This document shows, piece after piece, positions 44,527 to 57,481 of a DNA stretch of 64,000 bases. The notes under the pieces were generated by a model, which searched no databases, was not told the origin of the DNA, and was given only the letters and a program-made list of their open reading frames with translations. Position 1 is the stretch's first letter, and the number at the start of each line of letters is the position of its first letter. The translations under genes were made by a program, and so were the position numbers. The stretch is from Millisia brevis NBRC 105863 (GTDB lineage Bacteria > Actinomycetota > Actinomycetes > Mycobacteriales > Mycobacteriaceae): assembly GCF_001552615.1 (NCBI RefSeq), contig NZ_BCRN01000006.1, positions 293,569-357,568 of the forward strand. Direction: 5' to 3'.

Positions 44527-45036
44527 TCAGATACCGAAGGGCGGTGCGTAGTGGATCAACCCCGCCGGGATCGGTCCGGCATCCGGCAGGGCGAGCACCA
44601 TCAATGCCTCCGCGGGGACGTCGATCGAGATGCGAACGCCGTGGTCGGCGGCCCGCTGGAAGCCGAATCGCGGGTAGTAGTCGTGGTGGCCGAGAACGAC
44701 CACGTACCGCTCCCCCAGCTTCGCCGCCTCCGCCAGGCACGATTCGATGGCCGCCGATCCGGCGCCGGTGCGTTGCTGCTCCGGTGCGGTGGCCACCGGA
44801 GCGAGGCACAGCGCCGGAACGTCGTCGATGTGACAGCGGGTCAGCAGACAGTGGGCGACGATCCGCCCGTCCGCGTCGACCGCCACCCGCGAGAGCTCCG
44901 GGATCCACGCCGGGTCGGCGCGCAGGGCGTCTACCAGGTCCGCCTCCTCCTCGGTGGGGAAGGCGGCGGCGTGGATGGCGTGGACGGCGGCGATATCGTC
45001 CGGCGATTCGGCGCGGACGCTCCAGGGCGATGTCAT
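44527..45036 (-). CDS. GNAT-family N-acetyltransferase
   Basis: A 169-residue acetyltransferase. The acetyl-CoA loop is the degenerate VATAPEQQRTGAGSAAIESCLAEAAKLG, and the GERYVVVLGHHDYYPRFGFQRA block places it in the YhbS-like subgroup. The acceptor is unknown. I use the ATG at 45036 (GAGG nine bases upstream); a GTG at 45045 is possible. It sits alone between the tRNA and the der terminator. Confidence 0.9.
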   Translation of the reverse strand: MTSPWSVRAESPDDIAAVHAIHAAAFPTEEEADLVDALRADPAWIPELSRVAVDADGRIVAHCLLTRCHIDDVPALCLAPVATAPEQQRTGAGSAAIESCLAEAAKLGERYVVVLGHHDYYPRFGFQRAADHGVRISIDVPAEALMVLALPDAGPIPAGLIHYAPPFGI

Positions 45037-45104
45037 GGTGTCCACACCTCATCACGTCGCGCCGGCCCGCGCATCCACATTTCGCCGGTCACCTCGAACA
45101 TGCG

Positions 45105-45149
45105 TGTGGGGAGTTCTGCATCCATAGGGTGGCTGCAGAACTCCCCACA
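45105..45149 (-). terminator. Terminator after der
   Basis: A perfect 16-bp stem (outer TGTGGGGAG, inner TTCTGCA) with a 13-base loop lies 18 bases after the der stop. No T-run follows, but the stem is very stable. It also lies in front of the GNAT gene and separates it from the der operon. Confidence 0.7.
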
Positions 45150-45166
45150 ACGCTGTGTCGCTCGGG

Positions 45167-46576
45167 TCAGGGGCGCTTGCGCTTCTCCCGCACGCGCACG
45201 TTCACCCGAACCGGCGAACCGGGGAAACCGAAGTCCTCCCGCAGACGCCGTTCGATGAATCGGCGGTAGCCGGCCTCGAGGAAGCCGGTGGTGAACAGCA
45301 CGAACGTCGGCGGCCGCGACGCGGCCTGCGTCGCGAACAGCACCCGCGGCAGCCGACCGCCGCGGATCGGCGGCGGGGTGGCCGCCACCAGGGCCTGCAA
45401 CCAGGTGTTGAGCTGTCCGGTCGGGACGCGCTTGTCCCACGACTCGAGCGCGGTCTCCAACGCGGGGGCGAGCTTCTGGGTCGCGCGCCCGGTCAGCGCG
45501 GAGACGTTGACCCGCAGCGCCCACGACACGCGCGAGAGCTCCCGGTCGATCTCCTTCTCGAGCACGAAGCGACGATCCTCGTCGACGAGGTCCCACTTGT
45601 TGAACGCCAGGATCAGCGCCCGGCCGGCGTCGGCGACCATGGTGATCACCCGCTGGTCCTGCTCGGTGATCGGCTGGGAGCCGTCGATCAGGACCACCAC
45701 GACCTCGGCGGCCTCGATCGCCGCGCGGGTGCGCAGCGAGGCGTAGTACTCCGTGCCGCCGGACTGGTTCACCCGACGCCGCAGACCGGCGGTGTCGACG
45801 AATTGCCATGTCTTGCCGCCGAGTTCGACGAGCGAGTCGACCGGGTCGACCGTGGTGCCCGCCATATCGTGGACCACCGATCGCTCGTCGCCGGCCAGCC
45901 GGTTCAGCAGCGACGACTTTCCGACGTTCGGCTTGCCGACCAGCGCGACACGGCGCGGCCCCTGCCCGCCGCTGCCCTCGCGCGGGGTATCCGGCAGCAC
46001 TTTCAGGACGTCGTCGAGCAGATCGCCCGTGCCGCGGCCGTGGGTGGCGCTGATCGAATGCGGTTCGCCCAGGCCGAGCGACCACAGCGACGCGGCCTCG
46101 GATTCGAGGCGCTCGTCGTCGACCTTGTTGGCCACCAGGATCACCGGGGTCTTGGAGCGCCGCAGCACCCGGGCGACCGCTTCGTCGGTCGAGGTGGCGC
46201 CGACGGTGGCGTCGACCACCACCAGGATCGCGTCGGCGGTGTTCATCGCGAACTCCGCCTGACGGGCGACCGCCTGCTGCAGACCCTTGGCGTCCGGTTC
46301 CCATCCGCCGGTGTCCTGCACCAGGAATCGGCGGCCGGCCCACGATGCCTCGTAGGACACCCGGTCGCGGGTGACGCCCGGGATGTCCTCGACGACGGCG
46401 ACCCGTCGGCCCAGGATCCGGTTGACCAGTGTCGATTTGCCGACGTTCGGGCGACCGACGATCGCCAGCGTCGGCATCGGCGCACCGGCCTCCTCGGTGG
46501 TGTCGTCGGCGTCGAGCAGGTCCCAGTCGGACTCGTCGCTCCAGGTTCCGTCGCCGGGGAGCGTGTCCTCACTCAT
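45167..46576 (-). CDS. der: Ribosome-assembly GTPase Der (EngA)
   Basis: A 469-residue double GTPase needed for 50S ribosome assembly. The first G domain has GRPNVGKST (41-49), DTGGWEP and NKVD; the second has [32 protein letters not shown] and NKWD. A C-terminal KH-like domain ends in a basic tail ([10 protein letters not shown]). The first 35 residues form an acidic extension ([16 protein letters not shown]) seen in actinobacterial homologues. It overlaps cmk by four bases. Confidence 0.96.
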   Translation of the reverse strand: MSEDTLPGDGTWSDESDWDLLDADDTTEEAGAPMPTLAIVGRPNVGKSTLVNRILGRRVAVVEDIPGVTRDRVSYEASWAGRRFLVQDTGGWEPDAKGLQQAVARQAEFAMNTADAILVVVDATVGATSTDEAVARVLRRSKTPVILVANKVDDERLESEAASLWSLGLGEPHSISATHGRGTGDLLDDVLKVLPDTPREGSGGQGPRRVALVGKPNVGKSSLLNRLAGDERSVVHDMAGTTVDPVDSLVELGGKTWQFVDTAGLRRRVNQSGGTEYYASLRTRAAIEAAEVVVVLIDGSQPITEQDQRVITMVADAGRALILAFNKWDLVDEDRRFVLEKEIDRELSRVSWALRVNVSALTGRATQKLAPALETALESWDKRVPTGQLNTWLQALVAATPPPIRGGRLPRVLFATQAASRPPTFVLFTTGFLEAGYRRFIERRLREDFGFPGSPVRVNVRVREKRKRP

Positions 46577-47250
46577 TCGTGTGTCCTTCGAGTTTCGGTG
46601 GCCCCCATGCGCTCCTCGACGATTCCGACCAGCCGATCGATCACTTCGTCGCGGCCGAGGTCGCTGGTGTCGACCTCGATCGCATCGTCGGCCTTGCGCA
46701 GCGGGGAATTCGGGCGGGTGCTGTCGCGCAGATCGCGACGTTCGATGTCGGCGAGGGTGGTCGCGTAGTCGCCACCGCTCTGTCCGACCCGTCGCCGGGC
46801 CCGTACCTCGGCCGACGCGGTCAGGTAGATCTTGATCTCGGCGCGCGGGAAGACCACGGTGCCGATATCGCGGCCCTCGACGACGATGTGGTCGTGCGCG
46901 GCGGCGGCACGCCGCTGCTGCTCGACCAGGATCACCCGGATCCGCGGGACGGCCGACACCGCGGAGACGGCGGCGGTCACCTCCCGGGTGCGGATGCGCT
47001 CGCCGACGTCCAGTCCGTTGAGCCGCACCGATTCGATCGCCGGATCGGTACCGATCTCGAGCGGGATCGCGTCGGCGATCGCCGCGACCGCGGCAGCGTT
47101 CTCCGGGTCGATACCCGAGTCGAGCACCCACACGGTGGCCGCACGGTACATCGCACCGGTATCGAGGTAGCCGGCGCCGAGCCGGATCGCGAGCCGTCGC
47201 GACACGGTGGATTTTCCGGTCCCGGATGGACCGTCCATCGCCACGATCAT
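46573..47250 (-). CDS. cmk: Cytidylate kinase
   Basis: A 225-residue (d)CMP kinase. The P-loop GPSGTGKST is at 7-15, followed by [11 protein letters not shown]; the [24 protein letters not shown] block binds CMP, and [26 protein letters not shown] is the lid region. It phosphorylates CMP and dCMP for nucleotide supply. Translationally coupled to der (ATGA) and 55 bases after rluB. Confidence 0.96.
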   Translation of the reverse strand: MIVAMDGPSGTGKSTVSRRLAIRLGAGYLDTGAMYRAATVWVLDSGIDPENAAAVAAIADAIPLEIGTDPAIESVRLNGLDVGERIRTREVTAAVSAVSAVPRIRVILVEQQRRAAAAHDHIVVEGRDIGTVVFPRAEIKIYLTASAEVRARRRVGQSGGDYATTLADIERRDLRDSTRPNSPLRKADDAIEVDTSDLGRDEVIDRLVGIVEERMGATETRRTHE

Positions 47251-47305
47251 CGTTGTGTCCCTTCCCCCGTCACGGCGGCCGCCCCCCGACGGCCGATTTC
47301 ACGAA

Positions 47306-48814
47306 TCACAGGCCCACGGCCTTGTAGAGCGCGCCGACCTCGTCGCGGCTGAGGGCGCGCAGGCTGCCCGGTCGCTGCGACCCGACCGCCACCACACCGA
47401 TGTGGGTGCGCACCAACTGTTCCACCGGGAAACCGGCCGCCGCGAGCAGGCGGCGCACGATGTGCTTGCGCCCCTCGTGCAGGACCACCCGTACCAGTGA
47501 ACGTCCCTCGGAGATCTCCAGCACGGTGAACTCGTCGGCCTTGGCGGTGCCGTCGTCGAGTTCGATGCCGTCCTTGAGGGTTCGGCCGAGGCTCTTCGGG
47601 ACGACGCCGGTCACGGTGGCCAGGTACGTCTTTCGCACCTCGTACGACGGGTGCATCAGCCGGTGTGCCAATTCGCCGTCGTTGGTGAACAGCAGCAGGC
47701 CCTCGGTGTCGGCGTCGAGACGTCCGACGTGGAAGAGGCGCTGTCCGGCGGCGACCCGATCGCGCACGATGTCGCCGACGCAGGGCCGGCCCAGGTCGTC
47801 CGACATGGTCGACTGCCATCCGCGCGGCTTGTTCATCGCGAGGTAGACGGTGTCCTTGGCGACCACGACGCGCACGCCGTCGACGCGGACGACAGCGACA
47901 TCGGGGTCGATCCGGCGACCCATTTCCCGCACGATCGTGCCGTCGACCTCGACGCGGCCGTCGGAGATCATCTCCTCGGCGGCGCGGCGGGATGCGACAC
48001 CGGCGGCGGCGAGCACCTTCTGCAGCCGCACGCCCTCACCGGCGGGTTCCGGGCGGTCCTGCGACTCGACGTGCTGCCGGCGGGCGGGCTTGGCGTTGCT
48101 GATGGTCGGCACGTCCGAGCGGCGCGCGGGGCGCGGCTTGCGGGTCGGACGCGCGGTGGCCGAGGTCCGGATCCCGGTGGTCGGACGAGGTCCGTCGGTG
48201 CGGGGACGAGGCGGGCGAGGCGCGTCGGCATGTCCCCGGTCGGCCCGATCGGCCTCGGAACGGGCACGATCCGGCCGCGGGCCGTCGGTACGGCTGCGAT
48301 CCGGGCGCGGGCCGTCGTAACGCCCACGATCCGAACGCGGCCCATCGGTACGGGCGCGATCCGAGCGCGGGCCGTCGTACCGCCCACGATCCGAACGCGG
48401 CCCATCGGTACGGGCGCGATCCGAGCGCGAGCCGTCGGCACGCGGGCGATCGGAACGCGGGCCGTCGTAGCGTCCGCGGTCCGTGCGCGATCCTTCGGAC
48501 CGGGTGCGATCCGAACGGGGCCCGTCGGTGCGCCCGTGCGGCCCGTCGGTGCGGCCGCGGTGGGAACGCGGAGCGTCGGAGCGTCCCCGGTCGGAGCGAG
48601 TTCCGTCGGAACGTCCCCGGTCGGAACGGGGCCCATCGGAGTAGGTGCGCTCGGAACGGCCGCGATCCGAGCGGTTGCGGTCCGAGTGGGAGGAATCCGA
48701 ACGTGCCCGGTCGGAGCGGGTGGCATCCGAGCGCCCGCGGGAGGAGCGGGTCGAGTCGGTGCGTCGGTTGGGCTGGCGGTCCGGTGTGCCATCACGGCGA
48801 GCGGAGGGTGTCAT
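47306..48814 (-). CDS. rluB: 23S rRNA pseudouridine synthase RluB with long repeat-rich N terminus
   Basis: A 502-residue protein. The C-terminal 245 residues are a normal RluB-type synthase: an S4 domain (VRLQKVLAAAGVASRRAAEEMISDGRVEVDG) and catalytic Asp in VGRLDADTEGLLLFTNDGEL. The first 250 residues are a low-complexity region of alternating Arg/Asp/Ser/Gly units (RSDRGRSDG-like, GRYDGPRSD), charge-balanced and certainly disordered. Part of it is a 60-bp DNA duplication. RluB modifies 23S rRNA near the peptidyl-transferase centre; the long tail could bind RNA or ribosomes. ATG at 48814. Confidence 0.92.
   Translation of the reverse strand: MTPSARRDGTPDRQPNRRTDSTRSSRGRSDATRSDRARSDSSHSDRNRSDRGRSERTYSDGPRSDRGRSDGTRSDRGRSDAPRSHRGRTDGPHGRTDGPRSDRTRSEGSRTDRGRYDGPRSDRPRADGSRSDRARTDGPRSDRGRYDGPRSDRARTDGPRSDRGRYDGPRPDRSRTDGPRPDRARSEADRADRGHADAPRPPRPRTDGPRPTTGIRTSATARPTRKPRPARRSDVPTISNAKPARRQHVESQDRPEPAGEGVRLQKVLAAAGVASRRAAEEMISDGRVEVDGTIVREMGRRIDPDVAVVRVDGVRVVVAKDTVYLAMNKPRGWQSTMSDDLGRPCVGDIVRDRVAAGQRLFHVGRLDADTEGLLLFTNDGELAHRLMHPSYEVRKTYLATVTGVVPKSLGRTLKDGIELDDGTAKADEFTVLEISEGRSLVRVVLHEGRKHIVRRLLAAAGFPVEQLVRTHIGVVAVGSQRPGSLRALSRDEVGALYKAVGL
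48311..48429. repeat. rluB: 60-bp tandem duplication in rluB
   Basis: Bases 48311-48369 and 48371-48429 are nearly identical at a 60-base period, encoding a 20-residue unit built from GRYDGPRSD and RARTDGPRSD. Shorter, more diverged 27- to 33-base units continue on both sides (about 48240-48720). The repeats stay in frame. Confidence 0.9.
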
Positions 48815-48872
48815 GTTCTCTATTTCGTTTCTGTGGTGACTGCGGGGCATCGCGCCCGGCATTCCGTCCAGG

Positions 48873-49691
48873 CTACGCGTCCTGATCGTCGACGTCGCCG
48901 ACGCCGGTGTTCGGCTCGGCCCCGCGCGTCGGTCGGGCCGTGAAACGGGGGTCGGCGTGGATGTCGTCGCTGATGTCGTCGATGACGTCGACGTCCGGCA
49001 GCAGGGGCGCGATCGGCGGTAGGTCGTTCAGCGAGGTCAGACCGAGTCGTTCGAGGAACAGCTCGGTGGTCGCGTACCGCGTCGCGGTGGTGTCCGGATC
49101 GGTGCCGGACTCGGTGATCAGCCCGCGGGCCAATAGGGTGCGGATCACACCGTCGACGTTGACGCCGCGCACGGCGCTGACCCGGGCGCGGGTGACCGGT
49201 TGGCGATAGGCGATGACGGCGAGGGTCTCGAGCGCCGCGCGGGTCAGCTTCGAACGGGCGCCGTCGAGCAGGACCCGCTCCACGTAGGGCGCGTAGGCGG
49301 AGCGCGTGTAGAACCGCCACCCCTCGCCGGAGCTGCGCAGGTCGATCCCGGAGGCCCGTTCGGCCAGGTCGGCGGCCATCGCGATCAGCATCGCCTCGAC
49401 GCGCGCCGGTTCGACGACGACGGCGTCGGCCAGCTGCTGCACCGTGGCGGGGGTGTCGACCACCAGCAGGATCGCCTCGAGCGCCGCCTTGAGTTCGACG
49501 TCGTCCACCTCGGCCGGATCGTCGACCTCGGCCGGATCGTCCGACTCGGCCACATCGTCGAAATCCGCCGGATCGGCGGACGCGTCGACCGGCTCACCGT
49601 CCACGCTCGCGGTCGCGTCGGCGGCCGGCGACGCACCGTCACCCCGCCCCGGGATCGGAGACTCCCCGGGGACCGGGCTCTCGTCGGTCAT
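48873..49691 (-). CDS. scpB: Chromosome condensation protein ScpB
   Basis: A 272-residue ScpB. The paired winged-helix core spans about 70-220 (ELKAALEAILLVVDTPATVQQLADAV, LTRAALETLAVIAYRQPVTRARVSAVRGVNVDGVIRTLLARGLI). It bridges Smc-ScpA and helps chromosome segregation. The first 65 residues are acidic, with a small DPAEVDDPAEVDD repeat; the C terminus also extends beyond the core. The ATG overlaps the scpA stop by four bases. Confidence 0.95.
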   Translation of the reverse strand: MTDESPVPGESPIPGRGDGASPAADATASVDGEPVDASADPADFDDVAESDDPAEVDDPAEVDDVELKAALEAILLVVDTPATVQQLADAVVVEPARVEAMLIAMAADLAERASGIDLRSSGEGWRFYTRSAYAPYVERVLLDGARSKLTRAALETLAVIAYRQPVTRARVSAVRGVNVDGVIRTLLARGLITESGTDPDTTATRYATTELFLERLGLTSLNDLPPIAPLLPDVDVIDDISDDIHADPRFTARPTRGAEPNTGVGDVDDQDA

Positions 49692-50572
49692 CCGTAGTCG
49701 TCCGATCGGGCGAGGGTGGCGGAGGCCTCCGTGCCGGTCCAACTGACCTGCAGGTCGCCGAGCGGCTCGGGCTGCTCGAAGGCGATCACCTGCTCCCGGA
49801 ACAGCTCGAGCAGCGCCAGGAAGCGCGCGACGATCATCACCGGCACGGTGCAGTCGGCCACCAGATCGGCGAACGACATCCACGTCCCGACACCGCCATC
49901 GCGCAGCCGGTCGAGGATCACGATCGCCTGCTCCGGTACCGACACCGGCGACACGTGCAGATGCCCCAGCCCGACGGCCGGTATCGGCTTCGGCCGGAAG
50001 GCGGCCGCCGCGATCTCGGCGAACCGTAACGGATCGACCCCGAGGGTGACCTCCGGCAGCAGCGAGACGTACCGATCCTCGAGCGAAACCGCCCGTGGAT
50101 AACGTTGCAGCGCAGCGCCTTCGAGGGCGGAGAAGATCTCGGCGGCCTGCTTGTAGGCGCGATACTGCAGCAGCCGCGCGAACAGCAGATCCCGCGCCTC
50201 GAGCATCGCGAGGTCCTCGGCGTCCTCCACCTCGCCGGACGGCAGTAGCCGCGCGGCCTTCAGGTCGAGGAGCGTCGCGGCGACCACCAGGAATTCGGTG
50301 GTGTGGTCGAGGTCGGCACGGTCGCCCAATTCCCGTGTGTAGACGATGAATTCGTCGGTGACGATGTGCAGCGCGACCTCGGTGACGTCGAGTCGGTGCT
50401 TGCCGATCAGGGTCAGCAGCAGATCGAAGGGCCCCTCGAAGTTGTCGAGTCGCACCCGGAACCCGACATCGTCGGGGGCGACCGTCAACTCGGCGGCGGC
50501 CAGGTCGGAACCCGGATCGGGACCGTCGGCGTCGAATCCGGGCGCCCCCCGGTCGGTGTCGAGAACCGTCAC
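49688..50572 (-). CDS. scpA: Chromosome segregation kleisin ScpA
   Basis: A 294-residue kleisin. The N-terminal Smc-binding part is FRVRLDNFEGPFDLLLTLIGKHRLDVTEVALHIVTDEF; the C-terminal winged helix is near VTFAD-like MSFADLVADCTVPVMIVARFLALLELFREQVIAFEQ. It closes the Smc ring and binds two ScpB. It overlaps parA (50569-50572) and scpB by four bases each. Confidence 0.95.
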   Translation of the reverse strand: MTVLDTDRGAPGFDADGPDPGSDLAAAELTVAPDDVGFRVRLDNFEGPFDLLLTLIGKHRLDVTEVALHIVTDEFIVYTRELGDRADLDHTTEFLVVAATLLDLKAARLLPSGEVEDAEDLAMLEARDLLFARLLQYRAYKQAAEIFSALEGAALQRYPRAVSLEDRYVSLLPEVTLGVDPLRFAEIAAAAFRPKPIPAVGLGHLHVSPVSVPEQAIVILDRLRDGGVGTWMSFADLVADCTVPVMIVARFLALLELFREQVIAFEQPEPLGDLQVSWTGTEASATLARSDDYG

Positions 50573-51552
50573 AGCGTCGAGTTCCGCTGGGGCGAATCCC
50601 GGTACAGCACCTCCCGCGCGAGCGCCCGATAGGCGTCGGCGCCACCGGAGCGCGGGGCCCAGGTGGTGATCGGCTCCCCCGCGACCGAGGTCTCCGGGAA
50701 GCGCACGGTCCGGGTGATCACCGTGTCGAAGACCAGGTCACCGAAGACCTCGACCACCCGGGCCATCACCTCGCGCGAATGCAGGGTGCGCGCGTCGAAC
50801 ATCGTCACCAGGATCCCGGACAACGACAGCCGCGGGTTGAGGCGATTGCGCACCTTGTCCACGGTATCGGTGAGCAGCGCCAGCCCGCGCAGGCTGAAGT
50901 ACTCGCACTCCATCGGGATCAGCACCGAATCGGCCGCCGCGAGCGCGTTGATCGTCAGCAGGCCGAGCGACGGCTGGCAGTCGATCAGGATGTAGTCGTA
51001 GCGATCGAGCAGCGGATGCAGCGCCCGGCTCAGGGCGTGCTCCCGGCCGACCTCGCTGACCAGCTGGATCTCCGCCGCCGACAGATCGATATTGCTCGGC
51101 AGCAGATCCATGCCCTCGACCCGGGTGCGGACGATGACGTCGTCGGCGGAGTGCCCGGACTCGACCAGCAGATTGTGCACCGTCAGGTCGAGATCGTGGT
51201 GCAGCACACCGAGGCCCGCCGACAGCGCACCCTGGGGGTCGAGGTCGACCAGCAGGACGCGGCGACCGTACTCGGCCAATGCCGCGCCGAGATTGATCGT
51301 GGACGTCGTCTTACCGACGCCACCCTTCTGGTTGCACATCGCGACAACCCGCGCCGGCCCGTGGCTCGAGAGCCGGGACGGCTTGGGGATCTCGCGCGGC
51401 AGCCGCCCGGTCGGGCCCAGGTTCGGATCGGCGGGTCCGATGCGATCGTGTTCGGCGTCACCGGTTTTGAACAGGGCGCCGTCCCGCATGTCGTGCTGCA
51501 GGAATGCCGACCGGTCGGCGGGGTCCGCCGACGGCGGTTGGGGTGCCACCAC
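50569..51552 (-). CDS. ParA/Soj-family ATPase
   Basis: A 327-residue ParA-type ATPase. Deviant Walker A KGGVGKTT is at 76-83, LLVDLDPQGALSAGLGV follows, and DYILIDCQPSLGLLTINALAAAD is Walker B. The first 65 residues are a polar extension. It is the Rv1708-like ParA found next to scpAB, separate from the parAB at the replication origin. Its role in chromosome positioning is likely but not proven. The GTG start at 51552 is followed by a second GTG; a later start is possible. The upstream gap (51553-51826) shows no gene. Confidence 0.93.
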   Translation of the reverse strand: MVAPQPPSADPADRSAFLQHDMRDGALFKTGDAEHDRIGPADPNLGPTGRLPREIPKPSRLSSHGPARVVAMCNQKGGVGKTTSTINLGAALAEYGRRVLLVDLDPQGALSAGLGVLHHDLDLTVHNLLVESGHSADDVIVRTRVEGMDLLPSNIDLSAAEIQLVSEVGREHALSRALHPLLDRYDYILIDCQPSLGLLTINALAAADSVLIPMECEYFSLRGLALLTDTVDKVRNRLNPRLSLSGILVTMFDARTLHSREVMARVVEVFGDLVFDTVITRTVRFPETSVAGEPITTWAPRSGGADAYRALAREVLYRDSPQRNSTL

Positions 51553-51826
51553 TGCCCTCGCGCTCCCTACCTCTGGTCGATGCCGTCACGGTGTGTCGGT
51601 CACTCTCGGCCGGCCGGTACACCGGTGCGGACGCAAGCGAGTCGGGATCCGACCCGTGCGTACGACCCCAGCGTCCAGTCGTCCGGACATGACGGTACCG
51701 CCCGATCGGGGCGGACCCGGACGGGACACACCCGCCGTAGTCTCGACCATCGGTTGAGGTCGGACGGGAAAAATCGCGCATCCGGCGCCCCGAAACCGCC
51801 CGCACCGGTGCTGCGAGCCGCCGCGG

Positions 51827-52781
51827 TCAGCGGGCCCGCGGATGGCTGGTCGCCCACACCTCGCGCAGTGTATTGGCGGTCACCATCGTGTAGATCTGCG
51901 TCGTGGTCACCGACGCGTGCCCCAACAATTCCTGGACGACGCGGACATCGGCGCCCCCGTCGAGCAGATGGGTGGCAAAGGAATGCCGCAGCGTATGCGG
52001 CGAGACCGTCGCGGTGACCCCGGCCCGTTCGGCGGCGGTGCGCAGCACCTGCCAGGCGCTCTGCCGCGAGAGCCGGCCGCCGCGGACGTTGAGGAAGACC
52101 GCGGCGGTACCGCGGGCGATCAGTGCGGGGCGACCGCGCACCAGATAGGCCTCGAGCGCCGCGAGGGCCGGCCGGCCGATCGGCACCAACCGCTGCTTGC
52201 CACCCTTGCCCCGCAGCAGGACGGAACGATCGACCGTGTCCACGTCGTCGACGTCGAGCCCCACCGCCTCCGAGATCCGGGCTCCGGTGGAGTACAGCAC
52301 CTCGAGCAGCGCCCGGTCGCGCAGTGCGCGCGGATCGTCCCCACCGACCGCCTCGAGGATGGCGACCACGTCGCTCACACCGAGAGCCTTCGGCAGCCGC
52401 CGTCCCGGTGCGGGCGGTTTGACCGCGGCGGCGACGTTGACCGCCACCGAGCCCTCCGCGAGGGAGAACTTGTGCAGGCCGCGCACCGCGATCAGGGTGC
52501 GGGCCAGCGAACTCTGCGCCAGGGGCGGGTAGTCGTCGTCGCCCTCCCGCAGGCCGCCCGCGAAGTCGACCACGTCGGCCTCGGTGACCTCGATCAGGTC
52601 ACCGAGGCCGCGGTCGGCGAGGAAGTGGGCGTACCGCCCCAGATCGCGCCGATAGGCGCTCAACGTATTGCGCGCTGCTCCCCGCTCGACCGCCAGGTGG
52701 TCGAGGTAGGCGGAGATCCGTTCGGGGACACGGTCGTTCACGCCGTCCGTGTCCCGGTCCGCGATGTCGTCCGGTATATCG

Positions 52782-52795
<14 letters not shown>
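51827..52795 (-). CDS. xerD: Tyrosine recombinase XerD
   Basis: A 322-residue tyrosine recombinase that, with XerC, resolves chromosome dimers at dif. The N-terminal SAM-like domain is [31 protein letters not shown]. The catalytic set is visible: Arg in [12 protein letters not shown], Lys in [12 protein letters not shown], His-x-x-Arg in [15 protein letters not shown], His in [11 protein letters not shown] and nucleophile Tyr in IYTMV. GTG 52795 (AGGA upstream) overlaps the Nudix gene by 14 bases; GTG 52741 would give a more usual length. Confidence 0.93.
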
Positions 52796-56190
<3,395 letters not shown>

Positions 56191-57390
56191 CTATCGACCC
56201 CGCAGACTCTCCACCGTCGCACGCACCCACGAGTCCGCCGAATCCCACATCGAACGGGCGGCGTCGATCACGACCGGACCGGCCGCCGAGAACATCACAC
56301 CGGCAACCACCGCGATCAGCGCGGCGATGATCAACAGCGCGACGAGCACCCCGGTCACGCGCGACCCGTAGAGGGTCGCAACCGCCTTGGCGTCCACCAA
56401 CTTCGGGCCGACACGCATCCGCGTGACGAAGGCCGCCGGAGCGTCCTCGCGCAGATCCGCATCCAGGAAGTCCTCGAACGTCCGGGTGCCGCCGGCGAGC
56501 ACGATCATCGCCGGATCCTGATGATCGACCAACAGAAGCGCCTGCTCCACCGGGCCGGCCTCCGCCGGGAAGGTCGTCGCGCCGACACCGAGATCCTGAA
56601 TCCGTTCGAGGCCCTCGGCGTGGCCGTCGGGATCGGCCGGCAGGATCAACTCGGCGCCGCTGCGCAGCGCTTCGGTACCGATACCGTCCGGGTCACCGAC
56701 GATGACGCGCGGCCGATATCCGGCCTCCACCAACGCATCCGCGCCGGTACCCACCCCGACGAGGATCGGCGAGTACTCGCGAATGAACGCCTTGAGCGAT
56801 TTGAGATCGGATTCGCGGTCCGGGCCGTCGGCGACGATCACGACGTGCGTACCGCGCATCGGCGTCTTGACCTTCGGGATGCCGACACCGTCGATCAGCA
56901 AGGCACTTTCGGTGCGCACGAACTCGACGGTGTTGCCGGAGAACGCCTCCAGGTGGTCGATCAGGGCGGACTTCGATTCGATCAGCCGGGAAGCGACGTA
57001 GATGCCGTCGCGCTCGGAGCCGCGGGCGACCTCCTTGTCCCCGGCGTAGACGACACCGTCGTGCAGGCGCACCCGGGTGCCGTCCTTGATGCGCTTGAGG
57101 ACGGCGGGGCCGGCCTCGTCGACCAGGACGATGCCGTTCGCGACCAGCATCTCGGGTCCCGAGTTGGGGTAGCGGCCCGAGAAGGATGTCGAGACGTTCA
57201 CGACGGCCAGGACGTCGGCGGTGACCAGCGCATCGGCGGTCAACCGGTCGAGATCCTCGGTGTCGATGATGACGATGTCGCCGGGGCCCACCCGGGACAG
57301 CAACTTGGTCGGATTCTTGTCGACGCGAGCGATTCCGGTCAGCCCGGGAAGCGCCTCACGACTGCGGGTGAGCACTGCCGGCATTTTCAT
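56191..57390 (-). CDS. steA: SteA-like cytokinesis protein
   Basis: A 399-residue Rv1697/SteA homologue with an N-terminal soluble region, a thiamine-pyrophosphokinase-like domain (RGTHVVIVADGPDRESDLKSLKAFIREYSPILVGVGTGADALVEAGYRPRVIVGDPDGIG, about 190-250) and one helix near the C terminus (GVLVALLIIAALIAVVAGVMF). With SteB it acts in septal cell-wall processing of mycolate bacteria. Whether it binds a nucleotide is unknown. The family is limited mainly to this bacterial group, which helps place the organism. Confidence 0.9.
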   Translation of the reverse strand: MKMPAVLTRSREALPGLTGIARVDKNPTKLLSRVGPGDIVIIDTEDLDRLTADALVTADVLAVVNVSTSFSGRYPNSGPEMLVANGIVLVDEAGPAVLKRIKDGTRVRLHDGVVYAGDKEVARGSERDGIYVASRLIESKSALIDHLEAFSGNTVEFVRTESALLIDGVGIPKVKTPMRGTHVVIVADGPDRESDLKSLKAFIREYSPILVGVGTGADALVEAGYRPRVIVGDPDGIGTEALRSGAELILPADPDGHAEGLERIQDLGVGATTFPAEAGPVEQALLLVDHQDPAMIVLAGGTRTFEDFLDADLREDAPAAFVTRMRVGPKLVDAKAVATLYGSRVTGVLVALLIIAALIAVVAGVMFSAAGPVVIDAARSMWDSADSWVRATVESLRGR

Positions 57391-57481
57391 GCGGCGATCA
57401 TCCGTGAAGTCACATCAGTAACACGGGAGGCGCGCCGTAACACGATCAACTTCAGTCACAGCGGTTACAGCACCGCCCGGG

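Noticed and set aside
48240..48720. CRISPR-like regular repeats
   Set aside because: Repeats are in frame within rluB, vary continuously and have no unique spacers.
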